In this document: positions 8,770-17,038 of the stretch, in pieces
Layout of the letters: each line of letters starts with the position of its first letter
How positions within the stretch are numbered: position 1 is the stretch's first letter
From: Cryobacterium luteum
Lineage (GTDB): Bacteria; Actinomycetota; Actinomycetes; Actinomycetales; Microbacteriaceae
DNA: 59,610 nt
Assembly (NCBI RefSeq): GCF_900110125.1
Contig: NZ_FOCN01000020.1
Location: forward strand, 1-59,610
Direction: 5' to 3'
Position numbers and translations under genes: made by a program
The notes under the pieces: generated by a model
Seen by the model: the letters and a program-made list of their open reading frames with translations, nothing else
Database searches by the model: none
Told to the model about the DNA's origin: nothing

Positions 8770-11478
8770 TTAGCGCTTCGCGAGACGCTCGATCGGCGCG
8801 AGCTCGGCCAGTTCGGCGTCGAGGTCGTCGGGCACCCCGATCGCGCGGTAGAACTCGGCGACCGCTCGCCGGACGTAGGCCTCGTGGTCGAACGCGCCGG
8901 CCGCGACCTCGCCGCGCAGAAACGCCGTGAGGCCGGCCGCGAGACCGGCATCGGTCTGCGGAACGACGAGACCGGCCGCATGCGGCAGCGCATCGTGAAC
9001 GGATGCGAAAGCCACCGTCACAACCGCACGCCCCAGTACCAGCGCCTCCAGGATCACCATCGGTGCTCCCTCGTAGTCGCTCGACAGTACAAAGCAGTCG
9101 GCCGCAGCCAGCACCGGGAACGGATTGGCGAGCGGCCCGGTGAGGATGACCGCCGTGCTCAGGTTGAGGTCACGGATCAGGGCGCTGAGCTCGGCCTTGA
9201 GCGGGCCGCCACCGACGATGACGAGTCGGGTGAGCGGATGCCGGGCGTGCACGAGCGCGAACGCCCGAATCAGGCGGGCCTGGTTCTTTTCCGGCGAGAG
9301 GCGGCCGATCGTGACGAACGTTGTGGTGGTGACGTCGGTTTCCGGTGCGAAAATGCCGGACCGGGCCGACTCCTGCTCCGCCGCGCGCGGGCCGGCCGCG
9401 GATAATGCGGATGCAGCGGAGTCGGTGGCGGATTCAGCGGATGCAGCATTGGGGTCGGCTGGTTCAGCTTCAAGTTCCGTGGCGGGTTCCGTGGCGGCCG
9501 CGCCGCGCAGGATGCGTTCGACATCGACGGTGTTGTGCGCGACGGTGAATTTTGATTGCGGCGCATAGGCGGCGAGGTCCCTGGCGTTGATCTCGGCGAG
9601 AGCCGGCGACACCGAGACCAGGCTGTCGTAGCGCTCGTAGCGGGTGAAGGTTGCGGTGAGGCCGCGCAGCATCCGCTTGGCTCCGCCGACGCTGCGGTGG
9701 GCGTCGGCGGCGAGGTCGTTGTGCAGCCAGATCGAGCGCACGGCCGGCGGCGAGTGCAGCAGCAGTTCCGCCCAGAACGGGCCGTAGCCGCTGAAGTCGA
9801 TGACGTGGTCGAAGCGGCTGTCGCCGAAGCAGCGGGTGAATTCGGCGGCGAAAGCGCGGGCGGGGGCGCCGCGGTGTCGGCGAACGAGGCGCTGCCAGAC
9901 TCCACCGTTCATGCCGCCGATGCGGGCGAATTGCCGCACGCGGGGGTCGACCAGGCGCTGGCTGGCGCGGCGGGCCGGCGCGTTGCTCTTCGCGAAGGCG
10001 ACCGAGACGTCGAACCGGTCGTGGTCGACGGCGCCGAGCAGGTTGAGGGCGGCGGAGGTGATGCCGTTGGGTTTCATGCCGCCGAGGTAGATCAGCACGG
10101 ACGTGCGGGCGGGCCGGGGCGACTCGTGCAGGGCACGGGCCGGGTCGGCGCCGCGAAAAACGATGTCGATCACGCGGGCACTCGCCGCGCCGTCATCCTG
10201 GCCGACGTAGTCGTGTTGGGCCACCCGATAACGTTGGGTGAAGGCTGGCAGCCGTCCGTGGTCAGCCACCTCGCCGATGACCGCGGCCACCGCCGCAGCG
10301 GTGCGGCAGACCGGGCCGGGCAGCTCGGTGGGCGCCAGGTACAGTCCGCGGGCCTGCTCGAAGTCGGCGAGATCGGGGGTGAAGAACACGATCGGCCGGC
10401 CGGTGGCGAGAAAATCGAAAAAGATGCTCGAGTAGTCGGTGACCAGAATGCTCGTTAGCCCGAGCACGACGTTGGTCGGCAGGTCGTTCGGCACGAGCAC
10501 CCGCGCGAGGTCGGCGCGGCCGGCGGCGAGCGCGTGCACGGCCTGGTGGGTTTTCAGCAGCACGACATAGCGCGTGCTGTCGATGCCCTGTTCGATCTGC
10601 CGCACCCGGTCGAGCAGCGCATCGAGGTCGTCGTCGGGGTGGGCGAACGAGGCGCCCTTCCAGGTGGGAGCGTAGAGCACGATCTCCCGGTCGCCGAGAT
10701 TCAGTCCGGCGAGCCGGGCGCGGGCGGCGCGCGACTGCTCCGGGCTCAGGGTCTGCCGGTCGATGCGGGGGTAGCCGGCCAGCAGCATCCGTCCCGCAAA
10801 AATGCCGTCGAGTTTGTAGGCGCGCTCATACATCTGGCGGGCCATGAAGGGGTTGGCGGCGAGTAGGTAGTCGGCGCTGACGAAATTGCGCACGATATTG
10901 GCGGTGCCGAACGCGCCGTCGACCATGTCGTAGCCCATGTGTTTGAGCGGGGTGCCGTGCCAGGTATTGAGGTAGATCTGCCCCGGTCGCTTGGAGAATT
11001 GCGGCGGAAAGGTGGCGTTGCTGATCAGGTACCGGCTCGTGGCGAGCGCCCGATAGTAGGCGGATGAGCCGCTCTTCACGAAACGCACCGTGCGGTCGCC
11101 GCGAAAGTCGCGCCGGGCGGCGCGCGGATTCTTCAACGCCCAAATGTGCCTTAATCGAGCCTGGTCGGGCGTCTCGCGCAGCTGCCGAAACAGGGCTTCG
11201 GGGTTGCAGAGCATCCCGGAGCCGTTGAACGCTTCGTACAGCACGGCGTTCGAGTTGATCGCCCTGGCGCGCCAGAAGGCGTGCACTTCATAACGCCAGG
11301 CCCGACGGATGCGGCCGGCCAGCCCCGCCAGGCGGCGTCGCGGCCCGGCCAGGGCCCGGGCGCAGGCGGCGAGGAGCCGGGCGAATAGGGTGAGGGTGAC
11401 AGCGGGCGGGGTGACAGCGGGCGGGGTGGCGAGCGGCCGGCCGGCCGTCGGGGCTCGCGGGTCGGTGCGCACGGTCAC
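8770..11478 (-). CDS. Fused teichoic-acid glycerophosphotransferase (TagF-like) and GT4 glycosyltransferase
   Basis: This 902-residue protein joins two enzymes. Residues about 70-440 resemble CDP-glycerol:poly(glycerophosphate) glycerophosphotransferases: YLNTWHGTPLKHMGYD (likely catalytic His174), APTWKGASF, VTDYSSIFFDFLATGRP. Residues about 460-900 are a GT-B glycosyltransferase: IYLGGMKPNGITSAALNLL, IGRLSPEKNQARLIRAF and the SSDYEGAPMVILEAL donor-site motif. A low-complexity Ala/Glu/Ser insert of about 50 residues (about 650-705) interrupts the second domain. It likely polymerises glycerol-phosphate and decorates or primes the chain at the inner membrane face. The GTG start overlaps the upstream phosphodiesterase stop (GTGA), so the two are co-translated. 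CDP-glycerol as donor is inferred from the family. Confidence 0.88.
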   Translation of the reverse strand: MTVRTDPRAPTAGRPLATPPAVTPPAVTLTLFARLLAACARALAGPRRRLAGLAGRIRRAWRYEVHAFWRARAINSNAVLYEAFNGSGMLCNPEALFRQLRETPDQARLRHIWALKNPRAARRDFRGDRTVRFVKSGSSAYYRALATSRYLISNATFPPQFSKRPGQIYLNTWHGTPLKHMGYDMVDGAFGTANIVRNFVSADYLLAANPFMARQMYERAYKLDGIFAGRMLLAGYPRIDRQTLSPEQSRAARARLAGLNLGDREIVLYAPTWKGASFAHPDDDLDALLDRVRQIEQGIDSTRYVVLLKTHQAVHALAAGRADLARVLVPNDLPTNVVLGLTSILVTDYSSIFFDFLATGRPIVFFTPDLADFEQARGLYLAPTELPGPVCRTAAAVAAVIGEVADHGRLPAFTQRYRVAQHDYVGQDDGAASARVIDIVFRGADPARALHESPRPARTSVLIYLGGMKPNGITSAALNLLGAVDHDRFDVSVAFAKSNAPARRASQRLVDPRVRQFARIGGMNGGVWQRLVRRHRGAPARAFAAEFTRCFGDSRFDHVIDFSGYGPFWAELLLHSPPAVRSIWLHNDLAADAHRSVGGAKRMLRGLTATFTRYERYDSLVSVSPALAEINARDLAAYAPQSKFTVAHNTVDVERILRGAAATEPATELEAEPADPNAASAESATDSAASALSAAGPRAAEQESARSGIFAPETDVTTTTFVTIGRLSPEKNQARLIRAFALVHARHPLTRLVIVGGGPLKAELSALIRDLNLSTAVILTGPLANPFPVLAAADCFVLSSDYEGAPMVILEALVLGRAVVTVAFASVHDALPHAAGLVVPQTDAGLAAGLTAFLRGEVAAGAFDHEAYVRRAVAEFYRAIGVPDDLDAELAELAPIERLAKR

Positions 11479-12518
11479 GCCGCCGGGTAGGCGGTCGGCA
11501 GGCTCAGGCCGCGCGCGGCGAGCACGGCGCGCAACCGGGTGGGATAGTCGGTGATGATGCCATCGACGCCCAGGTCGATGAGGGTGTGCATGAGCGCGGT
11601 TTCGCTCACCGTCCAGGGGATCACCGGCAGCCTGGCCGCGTGCGCGTCGGCGATCAGCTCAGGCGTGACGGTCTCGAAGACCGGTGAGAGGGCGTCGTAG
11701 CCGGCGGCGGCGGCAGCGCGCGCGACCGAACCGTCGAAGTCGTCGATGTCGAGGCCGCCCAGGTGCGCGCTAGCGCCGGGCTGTGCGACCTCGAGCCAGT
11801 CGTCGTCCTGGGCGAGGGCAATCAGGCGCAGCTCGGGCGCGATCTGCCGCACCAGGTTGAGCGAGGCCCAGTCGAAGCTCTGCACGGTGACCCGGTCGGC
11901 GCGCCCCGATGCCTCGATGTCGGCGACGACGGCTCGGGTGAGCGCGGCCATTTCGTCGTGGTCGCTGGGGGTTTCGATCTTGGTTTCGATGTTGAGCTGC
12001 ACCGTGTGGGCGCGGTGCGCCTCGACCAGCGCGAACACGTCGACAAGTTCGGCGATGGTGTTGCCGGGCACGTTCTGCTGCTCGGGGTAGCCGGGCAGCT
12101 GCTGGTAGCCGCAATCGAGCGTGTGAATCTGGGCGAGGGTCAGGTCACGCACCCGGCTGCCGGCGTAGGGGAACGCTTTGTCGCCCGGGAAGGCGGCAGC
12201 CGTGTCGCGGCATTTGCTCGCGGTGAGCACATCGTCGTGCCAGACCACGACGGCGTCGTCGCGGGTGAGGTGGGTGTCGAGTTCGAGGGTGCTGACGCCG
12301 AGGGAGAGCGAGGCGGCGAAGGCGGCGAGGCTCTCCTCGGTGTGTTCGCCGCGGCCGCCGCGGTGGGATTGCAGGTCGAACGCGGCGGCCGTGTCGAGGG
12401 GCGCGGCGGCCCGGGCCGGTTCGGCGAGCGCCGACTCCGCCTGCACGGCCACTACCGCGCCGCCGACGAGCACCGTGCTGAGGGCGGCGGCCGCCGCGAT
12501 AATCAGAATTCTGCGCAT
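11475..12518 (-). CDS. Secreted glycerophosphodiester phosphodiesterase
   Basis: This 347-residue GDPD-family enzyme has a Sec signal peptide (basic MRR, hydrophobic core, Ala-rich cleavage region near residue 38). The catalytic signature is SHRGGRGEHTEESLAAF, followed by LELDTHLTRDDAVVVWHDD, the central NIETKIE and the C-terminal GVDGIITDYP. It should act outside the membrane on glycerophosphodiesters, including teichoic-acid fragments or deacylated lipids. Its stop is overlapped by the start of the TagF-like fusion gene, so polymer synthesis and phosphodiester cleavage are in one operon. A 14-bp palindrome lies about 107 bp upstream of the start. Confidence 0.9.
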   Translation of the reverse strand: MRRILIIAAAAALSTVLVGGAVVAVQAESALAEPARAAAPLDTAAAFDLQSHRGGRGEHTEESLAAFAASLSLGVSTLELDTHLTRDDAVVVWHDDVLTASKCRDTAAAFPGDKAFPYAGSRVRDLTLAQIHTLDCGYQQLPGYPEQQNVPGNTIAELVDVFALVEAHRAHTVQLNIETKIETPSDHDEMAALTRAVVADIEASGRADRVTVQSFDWASLNLVRQIAPELRLIALAQDDDWLEVAQPGASAHLGGLDIDDFDGSVARAAAAAGYDALSPVFETVTPELIADAHAARLPVIPWTVSETALMHTLIDLGVDGIITDYPTRLRAVLAARGLSLPTAYPAA

Positions 12519-12624
12519 GGCGGCACTCTTTCGTGGTTCGCAGCACGCTGAAAGGCGTGCATCTGCCCACGTTAAGGAGCGGAGGTGGCCGGCATCCGCT
12601 GCTCAGCCGTCCGCAGCATGAACT

Positions 12625-12638
12625 CTGTGTTAACACAG
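12625..12638. promoter_or_regulatory. Perfect 14-bp palindrome upstream of secreted phosphodiesterase
   Basis: CTGTGTTAACACAG is a perfect palindrome about 107 bp upstream of the phosphodiesterase/TagF operon. Such symmetry suits a dimeric repressor, but no regulator can be named. Confidence 0.4.
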
Positions 12639-12643
12639 GTCTC

Positions 12644-12710
12644 GCAGCACGTCTTTGAGAAGCCGGCACGTGTTCGCACCCGTGCCAGCTTCCCCCACAC
12701 GGGCCGCGAC
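12644..12710. repeat. CACGGGTTC hairpin repeat, copy 3 of 3
   Basis: GCACGTCTTTGAGA, then GGCACGTGTTC-GC-ACCCGTGCC and a degenerate right arm ending GGGCCGCGAC. It is closest to copy 2 (3917-3980), with which it shares GCACGTCTTTGAGA, CGGCACGTGTTC and ACCCGTGCCA. It ends next to the stop codon of the GT87-like gene. Confidence 0.75.
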
Positions 12711-12714
12711 CGGG

Positions 12715-14088
12715 TCAGGCGGGGCGAGCCGGCAGCATCCGCGTGAGGGAGCCGGGGCCGGCGCGGCGCAGCGAGACGACGACGATGACGAGCACCGCGA
12801 TGGCGATCGACGCCCGGGTGAGCTCGAGGTTCGGCACGAGCAGCCGCAGGGTGAGTGCCATCGGCACGAGCAACCATTCCCAGCGGCCGCTCAGCGCCAC
12901 GAACGGCAGCAACAGCAGGGCATACCAGGGGTAGCGGGGGCTGAGCACGAGCAGCGTCGCGCCGATCATGACGAGCTGGCCGATCCACGGCTGGTTCTGA
13001 TCGGTTGTGATGATGACGAGCACAGCCACGATCGCCAGGATCAGGCCGGCGACGATCACCGCGGATGCCCCCGGTGCGACCAGGGACACCAGCGCGAACC
13101 GGGAGCCGTCCTGGTAGCCCTCCTCGGTGAGGTAACCGGGCAGGTAACCGAGCACCCCGATGCCGGTGGCGAGCACGTAGGGCACGTAGAGCAGCGCGAA
13201 ACTCAGCACGGATGCCGCCACCAGGCGCCATCCGCCCCGTTTCAGCAGCGCGGGAGCGGCGAGCACGGGGATGAGCTTGGTGCCGATCGCGATTCCGAGG
13301 GCGATGCCGCCGCGCCAGACCTTCTTGCTCGACACCAGGAACACTGCCGCGACGACGAAAATGACACCGAGCATATCCACGTGAGAATTGGTGATCGCCT
13401 CGGTCGCCACGAGCGGGCACCAGGCCCAAAGCGCCGCGTTTCGTTCATCGAGGCCGCGGCGCCGCATTCCGACCAGCAACAGTGCCGTCGTGCCGAGACT
13501 CAGCAGCAGGCCGGTCAGCTGCAACGGCCAGTATTCCGGCTCCGGTCCGGTGAGAAAACGAACGCCGACGAAGAGAATTTCACTGGCCGGCGGGTAGATC
13601 GTGGGCACGGCCGTGCGGTTGAGTGCCGAGCAGAGCCGGTCACCGTCGGTGGTGCGGGTGGTGGCGATGCGTTCGCCGACGCAGATCTCCTTGCCCGCGG
13701 CAGTGGTCTGCGGGGCGGGAAAGAGCCAGTCGGGTCTCAGGGAATCGAGGCGGGCATCCGCTGGGGTGAAGGCGTAGGGGCTGATGCCATTGGTTTGCAC
13801 GATGCCGTCCCAGGCGTACCGGGCCGAGTCGGTGCTCGTGTTGGGCGGGCCGACCATGGCGGCGCCGCCGATCAGGGCCGAACCGGCGAGCACCAGGGCG
13901 ATGACGGCGCGCGCATTCACCCGGCGCAGCAGCCAGTAGGCGACGCCGAAGAGCAGCCAGAGCGCGCTCGTGACGAGCACGAGCTGCACCTCGTCGCGAT
14001 CGGGTTCGAACAGGTCGAGGGCGATGACGCCGAACGCGGTGAGGGCAGCGCTGAGCGCCAGCAGGGTCGCGATGATCGTGATGCGCAC
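12715..14088 (-). CDS. GT87-like (DUF2029) polytopic glycosyltransferase
   Basis: This 457-residue membrane protein has about ten to twelve hydrophobic segments and resembles the GT-C polyprenyl-phosphate-mannose-dependent transferases of actinobacteria (GT87/DUF2029). Supporting features are YAWDGIVQTNGISPYAF after the first membrane segments with an acidic residue, a TIYPPASEILF motif, NSHVDMLGVIFV, GIAIGTKLIPVLA and SPRYPWYALLLLPF. Such proteins add mannosyl or related residues on the outer membrane face. It is divergent from the cytochrome b/molybdopterin gene with 111 bp between starts. The sugar transferred cannot be told from sequence. Confidence 0.75.
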   Translation of the reverse strand: MRITIIATLLALSAALTAFGVIALDLFEPDRDEVQLVLVTSALWLLFGVAYWLLRRVNARAVIALVLAGSALIGGAAMVGPPNTSTDSARYAWDGIVQTNGISPYAFTPADARLDSLRPDWLFPAPQTTAAGKEICVGERIATTRTTDGDRLCSALNRTAVPTIYPPASEILFVGVRFLTGPEPEYWPLQLTGLLLSLGTTALLLVGMRRRGLDERNAALWAWCPLVATEAITNSHVDMLGVIFVVAAVFLVSSKKVWRGGIALGIAIGTKLIPVLAAPALLKRGGWRLVAASVLSFALLYVPYVLATGIGVLGYLPGYLTEEGYQDGSRFALVSLVAPGASAVIVAGLILAIVAVLVIITTDQNQPWIGQLVMIGATLLVLSPRYPWYALLLLPFVALSGRWEWLLVPMALTLRLLVPNLELTRASIAIAVLVIVVVSLRRAGPGSLTRMLPARPA

Positions 14089-14199
14089 GGTTCAGTCTGT
14101 CTCACGGTGCTGTGTCGCACGGGGTCCGCCGCCGAGACACCCCCACACTGTAAGGAATTTCGTTCGGTTGTTGCCGCGGTGCAATGGTGCAATAGAGGT

Positions 14200-15456
14200 A
14201 TGCGGCGATTGATGTATGAGTCCCAGCGGGCACTGGCGTCGCCCGTACGCAATCCGCGGATGGCGACGGTGATCGGCCGGCTGCTCGGCGCCGCCTTTCT
14301 GATCTGTTTCGGCACCGGCCTGTACAGTCATTTTCTGCAGGAACCGCTCGACTGGATGCGCTTTGCGACCCGACCGGAGTTTCTCTACCAGGTGACCCAG
14401 GGCACGCATATCGTGGCCGGCATCGCCTGTTTTCCACTGCTGCTGGCCAAGCTGTACATCGTCTTTCCCGAACTGTTCGCTTATCCCCCAGTGCGTGGCC
14501 TGGTTCACTTTCTCGAACGGGCCTCGATCGCCCTGTTCGTGGGCGCCTCGCTCGTGCAGATCACGATCGGGCTGCTCAACACCTACCAGTGGTATCCGTG
14601 GCCGTTTCCGTTTCGGCAGGTGCACTTTGCGCTCGGCTGGGTGCTGATCGGATTGCTGGTCATTCACATCGGTGTGAAATTGCCGGTGATCACGCGGTAC
14701 TGGAGCAAATCAACTTCTGCAGACGATGACCACCTCGTCGACGCGGTGTCGAACGACCGTTCGGCCAATGCGGAGGCCGTGCGGCTGTGGGGTCCTTCCC
14801 GGCCGGGCGGGGTGACCGGGCGGGTGCTCGACTACATCGATGCCACGCCGCGCGTTGCCGGCGGCGTCAGTCGCCGCGGCTTTCTCACGACGGTCGGCGT
14901 GGCCACCACGGCGGTCGTGGCCCTGACCGCCGGGCAGACCTTCACTCCGCTGAACGCGGTCAACCTGTTCGGGCCGCGCAAGAAGGGCGTCGGCCAGCAG
15001 GGTGTTCCGGTGAATCGCACGAGCGAACAGGCCCTGGTAGCGGATGCCGCGATGGCCGCCGGCTGGACTCTCACCCTCGCGGTCGCCGGCACCGAACGTT
15101 CCTTCACCCGTTCTGAGCTGCTCGCGCTGCCGCAGACCGAGGTGCGGTTGCCGATCGCCTGCGTCGAGGGTTGGAGCCAGATGGCGTCGTGGCGCGGGGT
15201 GCGGCTGCGCGACCTCGCCGATCTGATGGACGCCGCCCCCGACAGCTCGTTTCGCCTGATCAGCCTCGAAGAACGCGGCAGCTTCAGCAAGACCCAGATG
15301 GGCCGGGAGTATGTGCGCGACCCGCTCACGCTCGTGGCGCTCGAGCTCAACGGTGAGACCCTCGACCTCGAGCACGGGTATCCGGCGCGCATGATCGCGC
15401 CGGGGCGGCCCGGGGTCCTGCAGACCAAGTGGTTGAGCCGAATCGAGGCGATCTGA
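14200..15456 (+). CDS. Cytochrome b-like membrane domain fused to molybdopterin oxidoreductase
   Basis: The 418-residue protein joins a membrane part (residues about 1-165, four to five segments with His at about 70, 142 and 156 that could bind heme) to a sulfite-oxidase-type molybdopterin domain (about 265-418). A twin-arginine-like SRRGFLTTVGVATT segment (about 224-237) sits at the junction and probably places the molybdopterin domain outside the membrane. The cofactor-binding Cys321 lies in PIACVEGW, followed by WRGVRLRDL and the C-terminal GYPARMIAPGRPGV. It should be a membrane-anchored oxidoreductase passing electrons through heme b; the substrate is unknown. Its stop overlaps the next ATG. 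Confidence 0.85.
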   Translation: MRRLMYESQRALASPVRNPRMATVIGRLLGAAFLICFGTGLYSHFLQEPLDWMRFATRPEFLYQVTQGTHIVAGIACFPLLLAKLYIVFPELFAYPPVRGLVHFLERASIALFVGASLVQITIGLLNTYQWYPWPFPFRQVHFALGWVLIGLLVIHIGVKLPVITRYWSKSTSADDDHLVDAVSNDRSANAEAVRLWGPSRPGGVTGRVLDYIDATPRVAGGVSRRGFLTTVGVATTAVVALTAGQTFTPLNAVNLFGPRKKGVGQQGVPVNRTSEQALVADAAMAAGWTLTLAVAGTERSFTRSELLALPQTEVRLPIACVEGWSQMASWRGVRLRDLADLMDAAPDSSFRLISLEERGSFSKTQMGREYVRDPLTLVALELNGETLDLEHGYPARMIAPGRPGVLQTKWLSRIEAI

Positions 15457-16001
15457 TGACGGCGGATGCTGGTAGCGCCGGTGTGAATGGCACCGGGTCC
15501 GGGCTAAACCCGCCGCCGGCTGGGATACCGGCCTCGACTGGCCGGCGGATGCGCGGCATCCGTTTGGTGCTGGTGGGTATCGGTGTGCTGCTGCTCGCCT
15601 GGGGCGCGTTTGTGCTGTTCGATTCGGTGCGGCTGACCCGCATTCCCGGGGTGGCGCTGTGGATCGCGGCGGCGATCGTGCTGCACGATGCGATTTTGGC
15701 GCCGATCGTGTTTGCGCTGGGCCTTGCGCTGCGGCGGGTGGGTCGCCGAGCGACCGGAATGGTGATTGCCATCGTGCAGGGCGGCGTTGTCGTGGGGTCT
15801 CTGGTCTCGCTCGTGGCGGTACCGCTGATCGTGGCGGAGAATTTCGCGCCGGCGAATCCGACCGTGTTGCCGCTGAATTACGGGCTCAATTTGGGGATCT
15901 TCTGGATCGTGCTCGCTCTCGTCACGGCGGCGCTGTCGGTCGGCGTGTTCCTGCGCTGGCGGCAGCCGGTCGCGGCATTACCGGATGATTCCGGGCGCTG
16001 A
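15456..16001 (+). CDS. Small membrane protein, unknown function
   Basis: The 181-residue product has a disordered Gly/Pro-rich N-terminus of about 30 residues and four predicted membrane helices (about 35-55, 65-90, 103-125 and 145-165). The ATG overlaps the stop of the molybdopterin fusion gene (TGATG), so it probably works with or is co-regulated with that enzyme. No catalytic motif is visible. It ends 28 bp before the paired palindromes at 16030. Confidence 0.7.
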   Translation: MTADAGSAGVNGTGSGLNPPPAGIPASTGRRMRGIRLVLVGIGVLLLAWGAFVLFDSVRLTRIPGVALWIAAAIVLHDAILAPIVFALGLALRRVGRRATGMVIAIVQGGVVVGSLVSLVAVPLIVAENFAPANPTVLPLNYGLNLGIFWIVLALVTAALSVGVFLRWRQPVAALPDDSGR

Positions 16002-16029
16002 GGTGCTTCCGGGCCCACCTTGTAGCCCC

Positions 16030-16078
16030 GGGCCCAGTTTATAAACTGGGCCCGGGGACGGGGCCCGGGCCCCGTCCC
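16030..16078. repeat. Paired perfect palindromes, 3' of membrane protein gene
   Basis: The first 24 bp (16030-16053) are a perfect palindrome made of GGGCCCAGTTTA and its complement TAAACTGGGCCC. The second (16055-16078) is GGGACGGGGCCC plus its complement. It is almost identical to 360-408 and has the same position, just past a stop codon. Confidence 0.88.
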
Positions 16079-16101
16079 TGCGTGCGGGAGCCCGCGGCGC
16101 C

Positions 16102-16172
16102 GCCGGGCCCAGCTTCGGGAACCGGGCCCATGATCTAGCCTGGGCCCAGTTTCCGGGACCGGGCCCGGAAAG
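16102..16172. repeat. GGGCCC palindromic element, copy B
   Basis: It shares TGGGCCCAGTTTCCGGGACC and the following GGGCCCGGAAAGAA with copy A. It stops 8 bp before the methyltransferase stop codon, so this copy lies at the very 3' edge of a gene. Confidence 0.8.
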
Positions 16173-16180
16173 AACTGCGG

Positions 16181-17038
16181 TCAGGCGCGGGCGAGGCGGG
16201 CGAAGGAGCGGCCGCCGCGGGTCCACTCGGCGACCTGCACGAGGCCGACCCGGGCTGCTCGGCGGCGCAGCGCGCTGATTCCGATCTCAGCCCAGGGGAA
16301 CGCGTCGCTCGTGCGTCCGGCGGCGTCGTGCAGGGTGCCCTCGTAGGCGACGTCATGCTCGGGGTCGCGATGCACTTCGATGACGAGCACTCCGTCGGCG
16401 GCGAGCAGCGCCACGCAGCGATCGAGCAGGGCATCGGGGTCGCCGCCGATGCCGATGTTGCCATCGACGAGCAGCAGGGTCGCCCAGGTTCCCGCGAGCG
16501 GGATGTCGTCGAACACCGAACGCTGCAGCACGGCGAGTCCGGCGGCGAGCGCGATTCGCACAGCGGTCGGCGAGACGTCGACGCCGAGGGCGTCGAGCCC
16601 CTCATCGATCGCGGCCTGGATCATGCGGCCCGGTCCGCAGCCGATGTCGAGCACCGGTCCCGCGACGCCGGCGAGCAAGGAGCGGTCGGTCGCGTCCGCG
16701 TCGGCACTCCAGCGTGCGGCGTGCATGGTCGATACCCGTGCGGGGGTTCCCGGCTCGGCATCGGCGTGAGTGCTGTGCAGGTACAGCACGTTGTCGGCGC
16801 TCTGCAACGCCTGGGCATACGGTTCGGATCCGCCGGCGCCGAACGTGGTCGGGCGGCGAAAGCGCTCTGCGGTCGCCCGGTCGACAGCGTCATCGGCCGC
16901 CCAGTCGGCGGGCTGGCCGACCAGCTCTGGCGTGAATCGGTCAGCGTCGGCGGCATCGTCGCCGATCGCCCAGACGGAGGTTTCATCGCCGATCGCCCAG
17001 TCGACCGCCTGCCGCAGACGAGACGAGACGAGAGTCAC
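16181..17038 (-). CDS. Class I SAM-dependent methyltransferase
   Basis: The 285-residue product carries a Rossmann methyltransferase domain from about residue 100, with the SAM-binding motif VLDIGCGPGRM, GVDVSPTAVRIA (ribose contact) and LLVDGNIGIGG. The first ~60 residues are poorly conserved and hold a short internal repeat (WAIGDETSVWAIGDD), so the true start may be the internal Met near STMHAARW. Its start overlaps the DUF2064 stop by 4 bp, placing it third in an operon GT2, DUF2064, methyltransferase. Such sets often flank molybdopterin oxidoreductases, suggesting a small-molecule or glycoconjugate methylation, but the substrate is unknown. Confidence 0.82.
   Translation of the reverse strand: MTLVSSRLRQAVDWAIGDETSVWAIGDDAADADRFTPELVGQPADWAADDAVDRATAERFRRPTTFGAGGSEPYAQALQSADNVLYLHSTHADAEPGTPARVSTMHAARWSADADATDRSLLAGVAGPVLDIGCGPGRMIQAAIDEGLDALGVDVSPTAVRIALAAGLAVLQRSVFDDIPLAGTWATLLLVDGNIGIGGDPDALLDRCVALLAADGVLVIEVHRDPEHDVAYEGTLHDAAGRTSDAFPWAEIGISALRRRAARVGLVQVAEWTRGGRSFARLARA

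Noticed and set aside
12655..14199. Long plus-strand frame running into the cytochrome b/molybdopterin gene
   Set aside because: The part before 14200 is antisense to the GT87-like gene and lacks any domain; the fusion gene starts well at 14200.
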